64,000 nucleotides of DNA. Source: Sipunculus nudus (taxonomy: Eukaryota; Annelida; Sipuncula; Golfingiida; Sipunculidae). Shown one piece after another: positions 12,240 through 25,700 of this stretch. The stretch is taken from positions 16,404,058 to 16,468,057 of the forward strand of contig CM049310.1 in NCBI GenBank assembly GCA_026874595.1. Reading direction: 5' to 3'. Position 1 is the first letter of the stretch. Every line of letters begins with the position of its first letter. The notes beneath the pieces were generated by a model. It saw only the letters and a program-made list of their open reading frames with translations. It was not told where the DNA came from and did no database searches. A program made the translations under genes and the position numbers.

Positions 12240-12450
12240 CTAGTTGTTATGGTAGCGCTCTGTAAAAAGTCCTTAGTGCTCGGTAGTCCAAGTACGTAAG
12301 AAGACTGCCTGTTGTACGAGCAGGGTAGCGCTTGGTAAAAAGTCAGAGCGCTTGGTAGCCCCACACGGGTCAGAGCAATGCCTGGTGTGAAACCAGGGTA
12401 GCGCTCAGTAAAAAGTCCTACCAAGCGCTAGCGCTCGGTAAAAAGACCGA
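12240..12450 (+). repeat. GCGCT-rich repeat, plus-orientation partner of 8,563-8,702
   Basis: Contains at least four variants of GCGCT(T/C)GGTAAAAAGTC plus the shared AGCCCCACACGGGTCAG segment. It lies directly after the candidate TIR element. The minus-strand open frame here is a repeat shadow. Confidence 0.8.
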
Positions 12451-12459
12451 CTGTTGAGT

Positions 12460-14385
12460 CCAATTAAATTGGGCTACTGACAAAGTATTTGTTCAGGTCA
12501 TGTGCTCTTAACATTGATTTACTCCTAGTATCTGTGTTCAAAATGGATTGACATTCCAAATATTTGTGGTGGTAGGTGGGTGCATAATTTTCCTAAACAC
12601 AGGTAGGGGTATAAAAAAGCAGCAATTGGTAGCAGAATAATCTGGTTTACCAGTTTACAAACTGAACCTTATCCTAAGCCCCCCCCCCCCCCCCCCCCCC
12701 CCCCCCCGACCGCGGGGAGGAGTCTGGAAGAAGGAGGGGGGGATGGGTTGGTCCGTCAGTGTTTATTTTAAGGACCACCGCCCCCGCAAGTCTCACCCCT
12801 GGACGAGCCTATTATCGAGCAGAACTTCACAGTCGTATTATTGAGCCTATTATCGCTCACGTATCACACACGGTCCTTGGTCAGGCTTACATGTCAATGA
12901 AACATTCAAGGTACAAACATACACAGCAAATATGCAAACTATTCCTGAGTAGTGTGTGTATATTTATGTATTTCATACTGACCTCTGTTAGGCTTTCAGT
13001 ACCATACAGTTCACTAAAACCTGCTGCATCGTAGCTTGTCCAGTCAGCCTGTCCCCTTGGCTTTGCCAGTTTCGGCATCCACCAGGCAACATGTATTGAG
13101 CGGCTGCCACCTGGCGGACAATCAGCCATCTAATGATGCATAAAGTCCAGGTCACAGGCCAGAGCCTAATTGATTGTGTTTGCACGTGTTTATTACAATA
13201 AATCATGTTTTTCTTTTCTCACACATTTTGAACTTGTTGCCTGTGCACATTGTTATTGAAAGTTTCAAGGTCCTTTAGTCCAATATATGGTTAAATTAAT
13301 ATTGTATTATGTTAGTCGTTAGATAATTAATTATTCGTCTTGAATTAGGCTTAAGTAAGGTACATGTATATTTTAAAGGTGTGGAAGGGGTTTTGCCCAT
13401 CTTAAGACGTGATAAAAGTCATGTTTTCCTCCTTATGAAAGTAGACTTTCAACTGCCAGAAAAACGTTAGCCATATCACCTTGTATTTCATAATAACGTA
13501 GTTAAAAATGAGAGAATTTTTAATAAAAAAAGCGAATTTTTATATTTGCCATGCATGGATGTATAAACATTTTATATACATTTTATGTGTATTTGGTTCA
13601 TTAAAAAATTATAAATTAGTGGTGTATATGTTTCGGATCATTTTCAATATTTCGATTAAATACAAAGAAGCTCAAAACCCCCTATTTTATTAATATAGTT
13701 AAAAAAGGGGTTAAAATGGGTACGTACGTAGGCCTAGAGGAACATATAAAACTGAATAAAATAAAAGTATTTTTTATGTCTTCTATTCATTGTAGTAGAT
13801 TGTCCATATTACTTTAATAATTCGATCATGAATATAATTTAAAGATTATACCGTATGTGCCTTAATTAATTACAGTAAAACAATTATGCAACTGTTTCCC
13901 TTATTAATGCCATAATTTGACCTTTGAAGGATTTTTTTTTCAAATTTACCTATAAAATTTAATGAATTCTTCCCCGGGTATTACCATAAGCAAATTACCA
14001 TAAAAACTTGATAATTTTCTACATTAAACCTCCTTTCCTTTACCCTCGTCAAAATTTCACAAAAATCGGTTAAAAAAATAATTTTAGTAATTTTATTTAA
14101 TTAAAACAAGGGACCTGTGAATCACGGCGCTCAGGTGAAATTGATTATGAGAATATTTAAAAAAAATAGAAACCTAACATATGGAAATGTGGCAACAGTA
14201 ATAGTCCCATGATTACATATATTTGCATGAATCTGAACTAAGTGACTGCAATATGCATGTAAATTATAAAAAGAAAGGAAGAAAGTGGTGATGAGTTGAT
14301 CAAAGTAATAATACACATTAAATTTATTAACTGAAATAAGAGAGCTTAAAAAATAATCAAAATTTTCAATTTTTCAAATCAGAAC
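12460..14385. other. Intergenic, no gene seen
   Basis: Includes a C-run at about 12,679-12,707. The rest is AT-rich sequence without supported exons. The short open frames at 12,759-13,034 and 13,508-13,693 have no domain character and no matching splice context. Confidence 0.4.
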
Positions 14386-14389
14386 ATTT

Positions 14390-14765
14390 TGATATCCATT
14401 TGTCATTCCAAACTGGAGCTATCAATATGTGGACAAATGGCCTCTGTCACCTTGATCTTTGACCTTGTGACCCCAAAATCCAAATTTTGGCAGGTGAGCA
14501 AAATGTGGAAGATGAAAGGTTTGGGATGGAAAGTTTGGCTTAAAATGCATCCACATTCTTTCAAAATAAGACCTTGACCTTTGACCTCAAGACATAAAAG
14601 TCAATAGAGTTCTTGCTTTAGAATTAGGCTATATATAATTCAAGTTTGAAATTGATATGTCAATCCAAACTGGAGTTATCATCAGGAAACAAACATACAG
14701 AAAGACGAACAGATGGACAGACGGACGGACGGACAAGGTAATTACAATAGGGCATCCACTTATTC
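14390..14765 (-). repeat. Dispersed repeat with CCTTGACCTTTGACC words and a GGACGGACGG tail
   Basis: Two similar phrases, TTTGATATCCATTTGTCATTCCAAACTGGAG and a diverged repeat of it near 14,650, flank blocks of ACCTTGACCTTTGACCTC. The segment runs into GACAGACGGACGGACGG. On the minus strand the GTCCGTCCGTCCGTCTGTCC tract is the usual lead-in of the family described at 49,905 and 62,745. Confidence 0.5.
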
Positions 14766-14789
14766 AACTGGGGTCCTAATGACACACAA

Positions 14790-15345
14790 TGTTTCAGGAC
14801 ACTAGATGAAACCACATGCAGTTGCAAATCTGATAATATTAATACGATTTGGCAGTCTCAAGATAAAGGAAAAAATCATTAAAAAATTAGAAAAGTACAG
14901 GTGGCGCCACCAGTCTTCAGGAACTGAAGTCATAATCAATAAACCCACCAGGTTTCGGGACACTAGATAAAACCACAGTCGAGAAACTGACATAATTGCT
15001 GTCATTTAATGGTCTCAAAAACAAACAAAAAAATCGTAAAAATAAGAGAAAATGCAAGTGGCGCCACCGGTTTTCGGGGACTGACAAACCTTGTCATGGT
15101 CAATATTTAAAAGATTAATTATCAAGATACTTGAGGTTTTGATTCAAATATAATTATTCGGGGGGGGGGGGGGGGTAATTTCAAGTCCCAAAGCTCGGAG
15201 GATATAGGTCACATTGATCTAATTTCAGGTTCCCAAGGAGATTTTTATTGACCTCCCTGGATATTCAGTTACAGGTTTCTAGGTCCAACAGTGTCAAAAC
15301 GTGCCATTCTAACAGACAGACAGACGGACGGCAAGACGGACGGAC
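14790..15345 (-). repeat. GGTGGCGCCACC repeat family, minus-strand copy
   Basis: GACACTAGATGAAACCAC (about 14,799) and its variant about 163 bp later mark two tandem units, each followed by an exact or near-exact GGTGGCGCCACC (exact at 14,900-14,911). Read on the minus strand, 15,180-15,345 has the order GGACCTAGAA, GGGAGGTC, CTCCTTGGGAACCTGAAATTA, GATCAATGTGACCTATAT. This matches the copies at 49,905, 61,885 and 62,745. Confidence 0.75.
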
Positions 15346-16145
15346 GGACTCAAAAAAAGTAACCAGGTCAAAGAAAACACTATCACTTGACATCTAGCTG
15401 AGGTATTATCATATAATAACATTATCAGTAACAACAAGGTTATTGACACAAGCGCATACATGTACTTTCTGACATACAACATAATTTTTTAACAAAAAAC
15501 GTGACAAAAAGACGACTTGTTTAGCTGAGTGAGCATAACGCCATAAGTTCATGCAAGATTTCAGCTCAGCTATATATACATATATATATATATGAACAAG
15601 CCTGGACTCTTGTTTATTTACCTGAATTAGACCCGCAAAATGCACTGACACTGCAGACGCTTTCAATCTCCTTGTCTGTTGCCGGTTGCTAAGACCTTGG
15701 ATAAGCAGACGTACAAATTGGTTGTCCGTTTCGTCTTCAGAAGATGAGCATCGGCCCCTGGGTAAATTTCAGTTTGCACAGTCTGTTGGTTTATACCATT
15801 TTTATTTTAAAAAGAAAATTTGTACAGTATTATGAATATTTCATGCATTCACCAGCACAATGTGAACGCGCTACGCCTTAATGCTATAAATACCGTATAT
15901 ATCACTTGTCGTGTGTGTCCCTATCATGGACTGTGGTGACCTCGATTCTCTCCCCACGTGTAACCGACGTGAGCGTTTTATACCTGGCCATGTATACAGT
16001 CGCGTTATTTTGCCGAGTCTACATGGCTAAAATGTCTACGTGATTATTCGCGACTGTCCCTGAACTGTTTGTAAGTAGCTACTGATCTTGCTTTGCTAGT
16101 ATAGACAGCTAGCGGGACTATTAAAGCGCAATCTAGCCCCGTCTG

Positions 16146-16148
<3 letters not shown>
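15346..16148. other. Gene-free stretch with an isolated TATA-like word
   Basis: No coding exon supported. CTATAAATACC near 15,881 is a good TATA-like word, but no transcript can be attached to it. A short TATATATACATATATATATA tract lies near 15,570-15,592. Confidence 0.3.
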
Positions 16149-16214
<66 letters not shown>

Positions 16215-16226
16215 GGGGGGGGGGGG
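16149..16226. repeat. (TA)n followed by a G-run
   Basis: About 63 bp of TA dinucleotides followed by TTT and thirteen G. The same order, TA tract or T-run then G-run, recurs at 17,100-17,124 and 54,020-54,057. Confidence 0.95.
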
Positions 16227-16249
16227 TGTTTAGGGTCATTCATTATTTT

Positions 16250-17090
16250 AAGTAGTCTTAAGCTGCATTGACTTGGAGCGGGATGCTGAGTCTGTTTTTC
16301 TTCGCTCCAGTTATTTTGTCATCCTGCAACCATATTTTTTGCCCCGTGCATGGTATGACATTCCCATGAAATGGAAAACTGGTTACACGTGCATGCATGA
16401 CCTACTAAGGCAGCGTGCTCCGACGAGAGCACATCCACCGTGTATAAACCAGATTAAGGTCAGCTATTCGTGCACCTGCCTTAATATCTGTAAAATTTGT
16501 GATTTCTTGCCTGTTTGCTCTACGTACATGTATATGAATGAGCTGTAGGCGATCCCTGCTGAGAAAGGTTCTTATGACGCCACTCTGTCGAACGTATTAG
16601 TTTGTTTATTACATGTTGTTAGTAAATATGGTACATGTACATGCACCCATGTTGACAAACAGAAAAAGCACGTAACTGAAGGTAATTGGTTACATATGTG
16701 CGGAAGTTGAAAGGTCACATGTTGCAAAACGCTGGTTCGTCCGACTTGCTGAGATGTCCTTCTTTAATGTGTTAAGATTATTTTATATTCCACAAATCAT
16801 AAACAAATGGGTTAAAACAGGAACAGATTGTGTGCCGTGAGATCAGGGTTTTCTGAATTATTTTTCCAAAAGCTTTTAGTTATTATCTTAAGACTTTAGT
16901 TGTATCCCCAGACAGATTTGGATATACTAAGGTGTAAGCACGGTAGCGCCGCCGCCGCAGAGATTTCGTTTGGGTTAAAAAAAAATATTTTACGATCTTT
17001 ACCAAACTTGACATGTGCAAAGATACGGGTGAGAGGACGAAGCCTATTTAAAATGGGGTCATGAACTTTACTAGGAGAGTGACCTTGAAT
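16250..17090. other. Intergenic, no gene seen
   Basis: Mixed-composition DNA. The open frame at 16,273-16,548 has no recognisable domain and no splice or promoter support. Confidence 0.4.
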
Positions 17091-18209
17091 AGGTTCATTT
17101 TTTTTTTTTTGGGGGGGGGGGGGGATCACACAAATTCTTAAATATCTCAAGAAATCTTGCATGGATTGATCCAAAAATCAACTTGACCGAAGATCTGGGA
17201 TATTGTTGTCATGTACCGGAAACTGTTGGCGCCACCTGTTATCCTTTTCTTGTTTCATGCCGTTTAATACCCCTGTCATTGCCACTTAACAGTACTGTGA
17301 GCATTATAAGTAAAAAAAAAAAAAAATGGACAGATTTCTTTCATATTACGCATATACATAGACATGGGTTATGGGATGATGTATATTTAAATTGGAGTCA
17401 TGACTTTTCCTATGAGAGTGGCCTTGACCTTGAATATTGCCATATATGGGGAAAATCACACAAAATCATAAATATCTCTAAAGGGATGCATGGATTGGTA
17501 AAAAATTAAATTGACCGAAAATCTTGGATAGCTTTGTCTTCTGCGGACGACAGGCGGGGCCACCTTTTGTCCTTTTCTTGTGTTCGGGCCTTTTGATTAA
17601 ATATCATTGCCACTTGACAGTACTGTGAGCATTATAAGTCTAAAAGCTGAAACTGTGCATGTCCATTGATCTTGGATACCTCGATCTTGTATTCAAGACT
17701 GGTGGCGCTATCTGCAATCGTAATTGAGTGGCGTCCATCCGTACATGTGCTTTCGGTGGAAATTTCTGATATTTCCGGAGTGGTTCAAGGTATAGGTCTG
17801 AAATGTGACATATGTCCATCCATCTTGGAAAGTTTTCTCATAAACGAGACAGGTGGCGCCACCTTCCTTCCCTTTCCGTAAAATAAATTAAAACTCTTTC
17901 TGAGGAGTAATATGCCCTATTGGTCTGAAACTGTGCATAATCATAGATTTTGTACTCCTCCAACTTGTACTCAAGATTGGTGGCGCCATCTGCAGTCGTT
18001 TTGCCATGGCGTCCATCTGTACATGTGCTTTCGGTGGAAATTGCTCATATCTCCGGAATGGTTCAAGGTATAGGTCTGAAATTTGACATGTCTATCCATC
18101 TTGGAAAGTTTTTTCATAAACCAGACAGGTTGCGCCACCTACCTCCCCGTTTATGTGGAATAAATTAATGCCCTTTTCTAAGGAGTAATAAGCCCCAGAG
18201 GCCTAAAAA

Positions 18210-18273
<64 letters not shown>

Positions 18274-18470
18274 TCTTAGACTCCTCCATCTTTTACTCAA
18301 GACTGGTGGTGCCATCTGCAATGGGTTTGTCGGGACGTCCATCTGTACATGTGCTTTCGGTAAAAATTGCACATGTCTCTGGAGTGAATCAAGGTATTAG
18401 TCTTAAATTTGGCATCTCTATCCATCTTGGAAAACCAGACAGGTGGCGCCACTTTCCTTCACGTTTCAGA
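17090..18470 (+). repeat. Composite tandem region with GGTGGCGCCACC anchors
   Basis: Two nested periodicities are visible. GGATTGATCCAAAAATCAAC (17,164) and a diverged copy about 325 bp later each lead to a GGCGCCACC-like word, then TTTTCTTG, CATTGCCACTTAACAGTACT and GTGAGCATTATAAGT. Then three units near 17,690, 17,970 and 18,295 share CAAGACTGGTGGCGC, GGCGTCCATCCGTACATGTG, CTTTCGGTGGAAATT, GGTTCAAGGTATAGGTCTG and CATCTTGGAAAG. These units end in a second palindrome, exact at 17,852-17,863. The last unit is interrupted by a (TA)n tract at about 18,215-18,271. Confidence 0.8.
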
Positions 18471-18934
18471 AAATTTATTAATGCTCTTTTCTCAAGAGAG
18501 ATTCAACATATTGGCCCCCCATATTTGGTGAAAAATATTGTTTCTCAAGTTGATAGATGGAAGAAACCATAGTCGCTTGCCAAGTGTCAGTATATGCTGG
18601 TGAAGATTGGGGGGTCTATTCTTAAAGGGGGGGGGGGGTTATTGTCGGGGGATAATATGGCACCTGCGGTGCCAAGAAATATTTAGTTAATAATCGTAAG
18701 ATGTCAGGAAGACCCCTTTATAGTTGTTTTAAAGGATAAGTGCATGGCTTCTAAGAATATTAAAATGGATATGATCATTAAGAGTTCTAGATTTCAAGTT
18801 TGTAATGTACGAGGCTTTCATTAAGCCATCATGACGATTTTCTGAGGTTCTTGAACGTTTCGCCATTTCATGTCTGCATGAAAATGGTCGAACGAGGAAC
18901 CTTCCGCCTCGGCGTCCTATATACGTTAGAAGAT

Positions 18935-18959
18935 GTATATATATATATATATATATATA

Positions 18960-19021
<62 letters not shown>

Positions 19022-19080
19022 CGGATCAATCAGACAGCTGGTTCCACAAGCAAGATGAGTCCAGAGCAATATATATATAT

Positions 19081-19123
<43 letters not shown>
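18935..19123. repeat. Two (TA)n tracts separated by 50 bp of unique sequence
   Basis: TA dinucleotides at about 18,937-19,018 and 19,069-19,123 flank a short unique island containing CAGACAGCTGGTTCC. Confidence 0.9.
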
Positions 19124-20515
<1,392 letters not shown>

Positions 20516-20977
20516 CAGTCACTAACCAATGATTAAAATACTGTTAATTGAATATATAAGGCGCCATATTGAAAGATCTTCGTGGGTAAGTATAGGCCTA
20601 TGCGAGTAAATTAAATATTCCATTGCACTCCGACAAAAAAAAAAGTATGAGATAAGCTAAGATACCTGATGTACGGAATGCGGCATGTGGAATGCGGAGT
20701 GCGAGTTGAGAAATTTCATATCTACCTGATATACCTGGCAGCATGCATGTTATCCCCTTGATAGGCCTACCATACAGTACCGGCAAAACTCGCTACATGT
20801 ATAGCGATTCGCTTTACCGGATACGCTTTCCGCATAAGGAATCGCACCTCTTTCATTTAGTCTATTCTAATTTATCCGCACTCCGCATGCCACATTCCCT
20901 ACCCATATAAGAAATGTTAGCTTTACCCGTGACATCACAGACGCTCCTACAAATGACGTAATATCACATATCGTCAT

Positions 20978-21342
20978 CTATAAAGACGTGATCTGATTAG
21001 AATCAGGTGAAGCCATCACATTGTCTGACAAATTACCGCTAATCGTGGCCGGAGCGCCATTCACCACTTTCAGTTCATCACTTCCAGTTGGAATAGCGGG
21101 CTTTCCGTCGACGACTTTGGTTTCGTCTGCTATTTCAACTTTTGGCGGTTTGTATAACCTCCACGCTAAAGTGATAAAGATACCTGAAACTATTTTGATC
21201 GCCACGGCCACTAAGAATAAATACAGTGCAAGGTTCCGGTTATTATGGGATAGACATGTACCCCTCTTCCCACATCTGTTTTCCCATACAGAACAGGAGG
21301 CATCGAAGGCAGCGCCCAGCAACACAGGTCCGGGAATTGTAC
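20978..21342 (-). CDS. OATP exon 9, terminal coding exon (residues 560-680)
   Basis: 365 bp including the TAG stop (complement of CTA at 20,978-20,980). The acceptor has an eight-T tract before CAG. It opens with TIPGPVLLGAAFDASC, continues with RNLALYLFLVAVAIKIVSG as the last helix, then a cytosolic tail of about 55 residues rich in Val, Asp and Ser that ends NQITSL. The intron before it is the longest of the gene, 3.77 kb. Confidence 0.95.
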
Positions 21343-22662
21343 CTGAAAAAAAAACAATTAACGCACGTGAAAGAGTATTTGCCTTTTAATTTAGAAACAG
21401 GACTATGATGAGAGAATGTAAAATGGGACCCTCATAATTACAAAGACCTCTGCCACTTGAAGGAACGAGTCAAGCCAAGTCTATATTGAGTAAAGTAGAA
21501 AATGACTGTGTCACTTAAAGTCTGACGTTAAGATTCAAAGAGACACCACACGACTATAATGTAAACACACTAGTGACAGAATATTTCAAATACAATAGAT
21601 TCCCCTAACCAATCAACCCCCCCCCTCCCGAAACCTCAAATTGAACGGACCTCTAGTTAAAATATATATATATATATATATAGCTTGAACATTATGAAGA
21701 AATATATTCACATAACTCTACTAGATTTCCATGTTTTGTTTTTATTCATGAATAAAATTCTTATTGGTCTCTAAATCTATATTATATGACTCGGACGCGA
21801 AGAAAGTGGACCTGGACTTTAACCTAGGACTAGGAATTTTATTCTATGAGTTAAAGGTCGCATATCTGGACCATGCACAAGTGTAAACACTGTTTCAGTT
21901 TATCCTTAATATAAACACAGCTGGTCTAGGACCTCTTGAAATATGAAAAATCTAAAAGCTGATAATGTGCTCTATATTTTGATATATAGAATTTTCGGAT
22001 TTCTGAAATTTATTTTAAAACGCTTTTAGAACATGTGTTTAAAGCTCCATACTGTGAACGTTTTAAACTATCAATAACTGATGAATTGTCGTTAAAATAT
22101 ATGAAACTAATGGAATTGTTTTCAAATATGCAAAACGTCAACCAATTATTGGAAATCCCAAGGCTTCATGTATCACATGGTAGAGAATATTGTTAGCTTT
22201 CAGAATATATACATGTCACGTGGTTCCATAGCAACAGCATAGGTTGTATTAAGAGGAAACAGAAATATTTTTTAAAAAGACTCTGGTGCCATGCAGTATA
22301 TTGACACCTTAACCACGAACAATGAGTAATACCTTCACTGTTGCTGATAATTGATTTTTTTTTTTACATTTAAGACATTTTTGGCAGGAAACCAAAAGAT
22401 CATTAGGGTATGGAACAACAGGACACATAATCATGATGGATATTGGTATCGATCTCTACGGTGTATAGCCAATACACACGAGACTGATCGTGTCGGCGGT
22501 ACTCTCAGCAGGAGCTGTCATACTCTATACGTGAAAGGTCAATATTATCGGACAGGTTAGATTAGATCTTATCAGACACCTATGTCCGTACGTGTCGCAT
22601 CCTGTTTTTCAGGGTTAGTGGATAGATCCTAAACGTAAACGACGACAGACTGGTAATCATGC

Positions 22663-22717
<55 letters not shown>

Positions 22718-25700
22718 TTGTTTTCAGCCAATTGATTCATTTAATTTAAAAAAATTATCTTAATTTTGCTCTTTAAATAAATGTGGCCAATCTGTTGTTT
22801 CCGACTGATATTAGTCTTGGTATTTCCTCTACTTTAGTTTTTTCTGATGTCATGGTATTTTCAGGAGTTTCTCTTTCATCTTTATAGATCTGCTTTGTAT
22901 GTTAAGGGAGGTTTGTATTTTGTATTTCGTTTAGGCATCAAAAGCCTACTGACATCAGAATTTTATTATTATTGTTGTAGGAATCGCCTGTAATAAGAAG
23001 TTTTACTGAAGTAAACAAAGCTAAGACGCTAAATTTTAATGAATGGTCACAGAAAGAAGTGTGCCATGGACACGTTGCACAGAGTGTTTTGGGCAACATT
23101 TTTCACCTATTCACCTATGCCCATTGTCTTTATTCAGGCAATGGAAAATTGAATGGGCGTATTCGGCGCACTCAGGGAGCTGTGAATTGTGAACAACTGA
23201 GACGATATGGTTACACAATTCAGCCGCCAGATGTCCCCACAGTAGAGGGCCGCAGTTTGATTTACCAGCTAAATTCTTTCACCTTTTCTGTTGGAGGCAG
23301 CTTTTATTATCATCAGCACATATAATGTTATGATAAGAAAGGAAAATAATATGCAGCTTTGTCAGCATTAATATTATAATAAATGATCGAAATGAGGTCC
23401 TTTAGGTTATCTTTGGTTAGCCATAAACAAATACTATGTCGTTTATTATCTCGGTGCATGCCCGTTTAATTAATCTGTTTTGTCTTTCACTTATCTATTA
23501 TTCAAAGGTTAAATGTGTGGTAAGGCTTTGTATATATACACAAGTAACCTGCTTAAGTATATTGACGGAATCATATACATTTATACCAGCTGAAGGAAGC
23601 TGAAAGAAGCTGAATATGGCAGCAGTTTATCAGTGCCGAATTTATATATGACCTCAGCATGCCTCCTAATCGAGGGGGTCTCGGCCACCTGCCAAGGAGC
23701 AAAATAACTGTCATTTATTTTGCTTCATTTATAATGATACAGTTCAGGATAACAAGGCTAATTAATGTGGAAGCACACATCGAATCCAAATCTGAGTTAT
23801 TCATTGACTGGGATAATGGACGCATTCACCCCTGATATAACTATCTAAGCCAAGTTGTAACATCAGTCAAGCTATATAACCAGCTTACTGTAAGGCCTAA
23901 TGGACATCTATAAACAATGTTGTTTCAGCAATGTTCTACTTTCATCGGGTAGAGAAAGAGGTGAAGAAAATATCACCTCTCGTGATCAGATGCGGGCTTC
24001 CGGACCAGGACATCTACTTTCTTTAATCCCTTATTACAGTTTATTTATTTAGGGGAAGGGAGGCAAATTCGGGTTGATGAGTTTTTTTTCTATATCCACA
24101 TTTGGGTAATATAAAATTGTGAGACTACTCAGACTAGCTACTTTGGGCCTCTCGGGTGATCTTTCTTCTAGTGATCGCTTATTCACTGCATAAATAATTT
24201 TTTTTTTCTTTTCTTTGGTGCCTCTTTTCGATTTCAAATGAGGCTCAGCTCACTCGACATTGGTGCACTTAAGCGGGATGATACAGAGACGCCGAGCCGA
24301 CTTAATATGTAATAACCAGGCCGTGACATGGGCTCAGCATCATGTGTAGTATCGTTAGAGACTAGGAACATGTGTCTGGCTGACAGCATGCCTTAATGGT
24401 TAACAAATATACCCGATAGCTATCAGGTTTAAAATGGTGAGAATTGTGTAAACTAATCTAACATGTTACCTCACCCTGCAGGGGCAGCTCAATCCACACC
24501 ATGTTACAGCAATATTAGACTAATGGATGACATAAACAGAATCCATTCCCAAAGCATTATCCGTAAAGGCCTCAAAATTCCAAAGCCTTGGGTACCTAAC
24601 CGAATCTTACTACATTGTTCCATAAAACAAAAGCTTTAATATCACATACTTCTGGTCTGTTACAAATCGAAAGTTACAGGACAGGTATCACTGACACTAG
24701 CAGGGGCGTCAATACAGGAGGGGGTGGGGGAGGTATATATACCCCCACTTTTTAGCAAGGGGGGATGGTCAATGAAATCACCCCCTCCCCCCCACTATTC
24801 ATGGAATAATATTTATATATTGAGAATTGGTTTAGAATTATCCTACACCGGAAACAAACCTTTTTTTCAAAATCTTATACTTAATTGTTATAATATTTGT
24901 TTAAAAATAAAACACCAAACTTTTACCCTCCCACTCCTATGAGTCATCCCCACCTTTGAAGTTAAATAGAACCAGCTATGTTTGATTTCTGTGTTGCAAT
25001 TATATTTAAAAACAATCTTCTAAATAATAGACACATGGTGATACATGGAGCCAAAGAAGGTAAATAAGGCGCACTTTTGGCTACGCATGCGCGGACAAGA
25101 ACAACGAACTTACCCAGTAAACGAATCATGACCCACTGGATCCCAATAGCAATAGATCGCTGAGAGGTAGTAACGCATCTGATTGGATAAATGAAAAAAA
25201 TATAAATTGTTATTGGAGAAGTAAAGAAAATTTCACGATAAGGTGCATGGAATAACTATAAATAATACAAAAGATTATGTTTCTGGAACATAAGAAATCT
25301 TAACCAACCAACGTTGGTAATACCCGACGACATATGTAAAGCAATACAAATACGCACGAAAAAGAATGTAGACTAGGTTTGGCAACTGTTTGTGGCTTTA
25401 CGATGATATTATCTTCATCAATGTATAATTAAAATGTCTAGGTTTGTTTGCATGTGTGTAGTTTTATAGCGTAGCTAAACGTATAACCAGATTAAGTGAT
25501 TTATGTCATTTCAACAAGTTAAACTTTACAAACTGGAGGTTATCTGGACCATCAGCCTGATAAGAACGGCAGATCAAATGATACCACACGGCTAATCTGT
25601 GTCAGAGGTATGTATAAATTTATGTGGCACTTTAATCAGAGAGGGTATGCATTAGAACAGGAACCTGAATCACACGATAAGACGGGAGCTGGGATCCCTT

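Noticed and set aside
16273-16548. 91-residue open frame after a (TA)n/G tract
   Set aside because: No domain, no splice or promoter support, and composition like its surroundings.
18178-18400. Tyr/Ile-rich frames across (TA)n tracts here and at 9,349, 29,387, 30,058, 45,081, 48,763 and 51,335
   Set aside because: Pure microsatellite translation.
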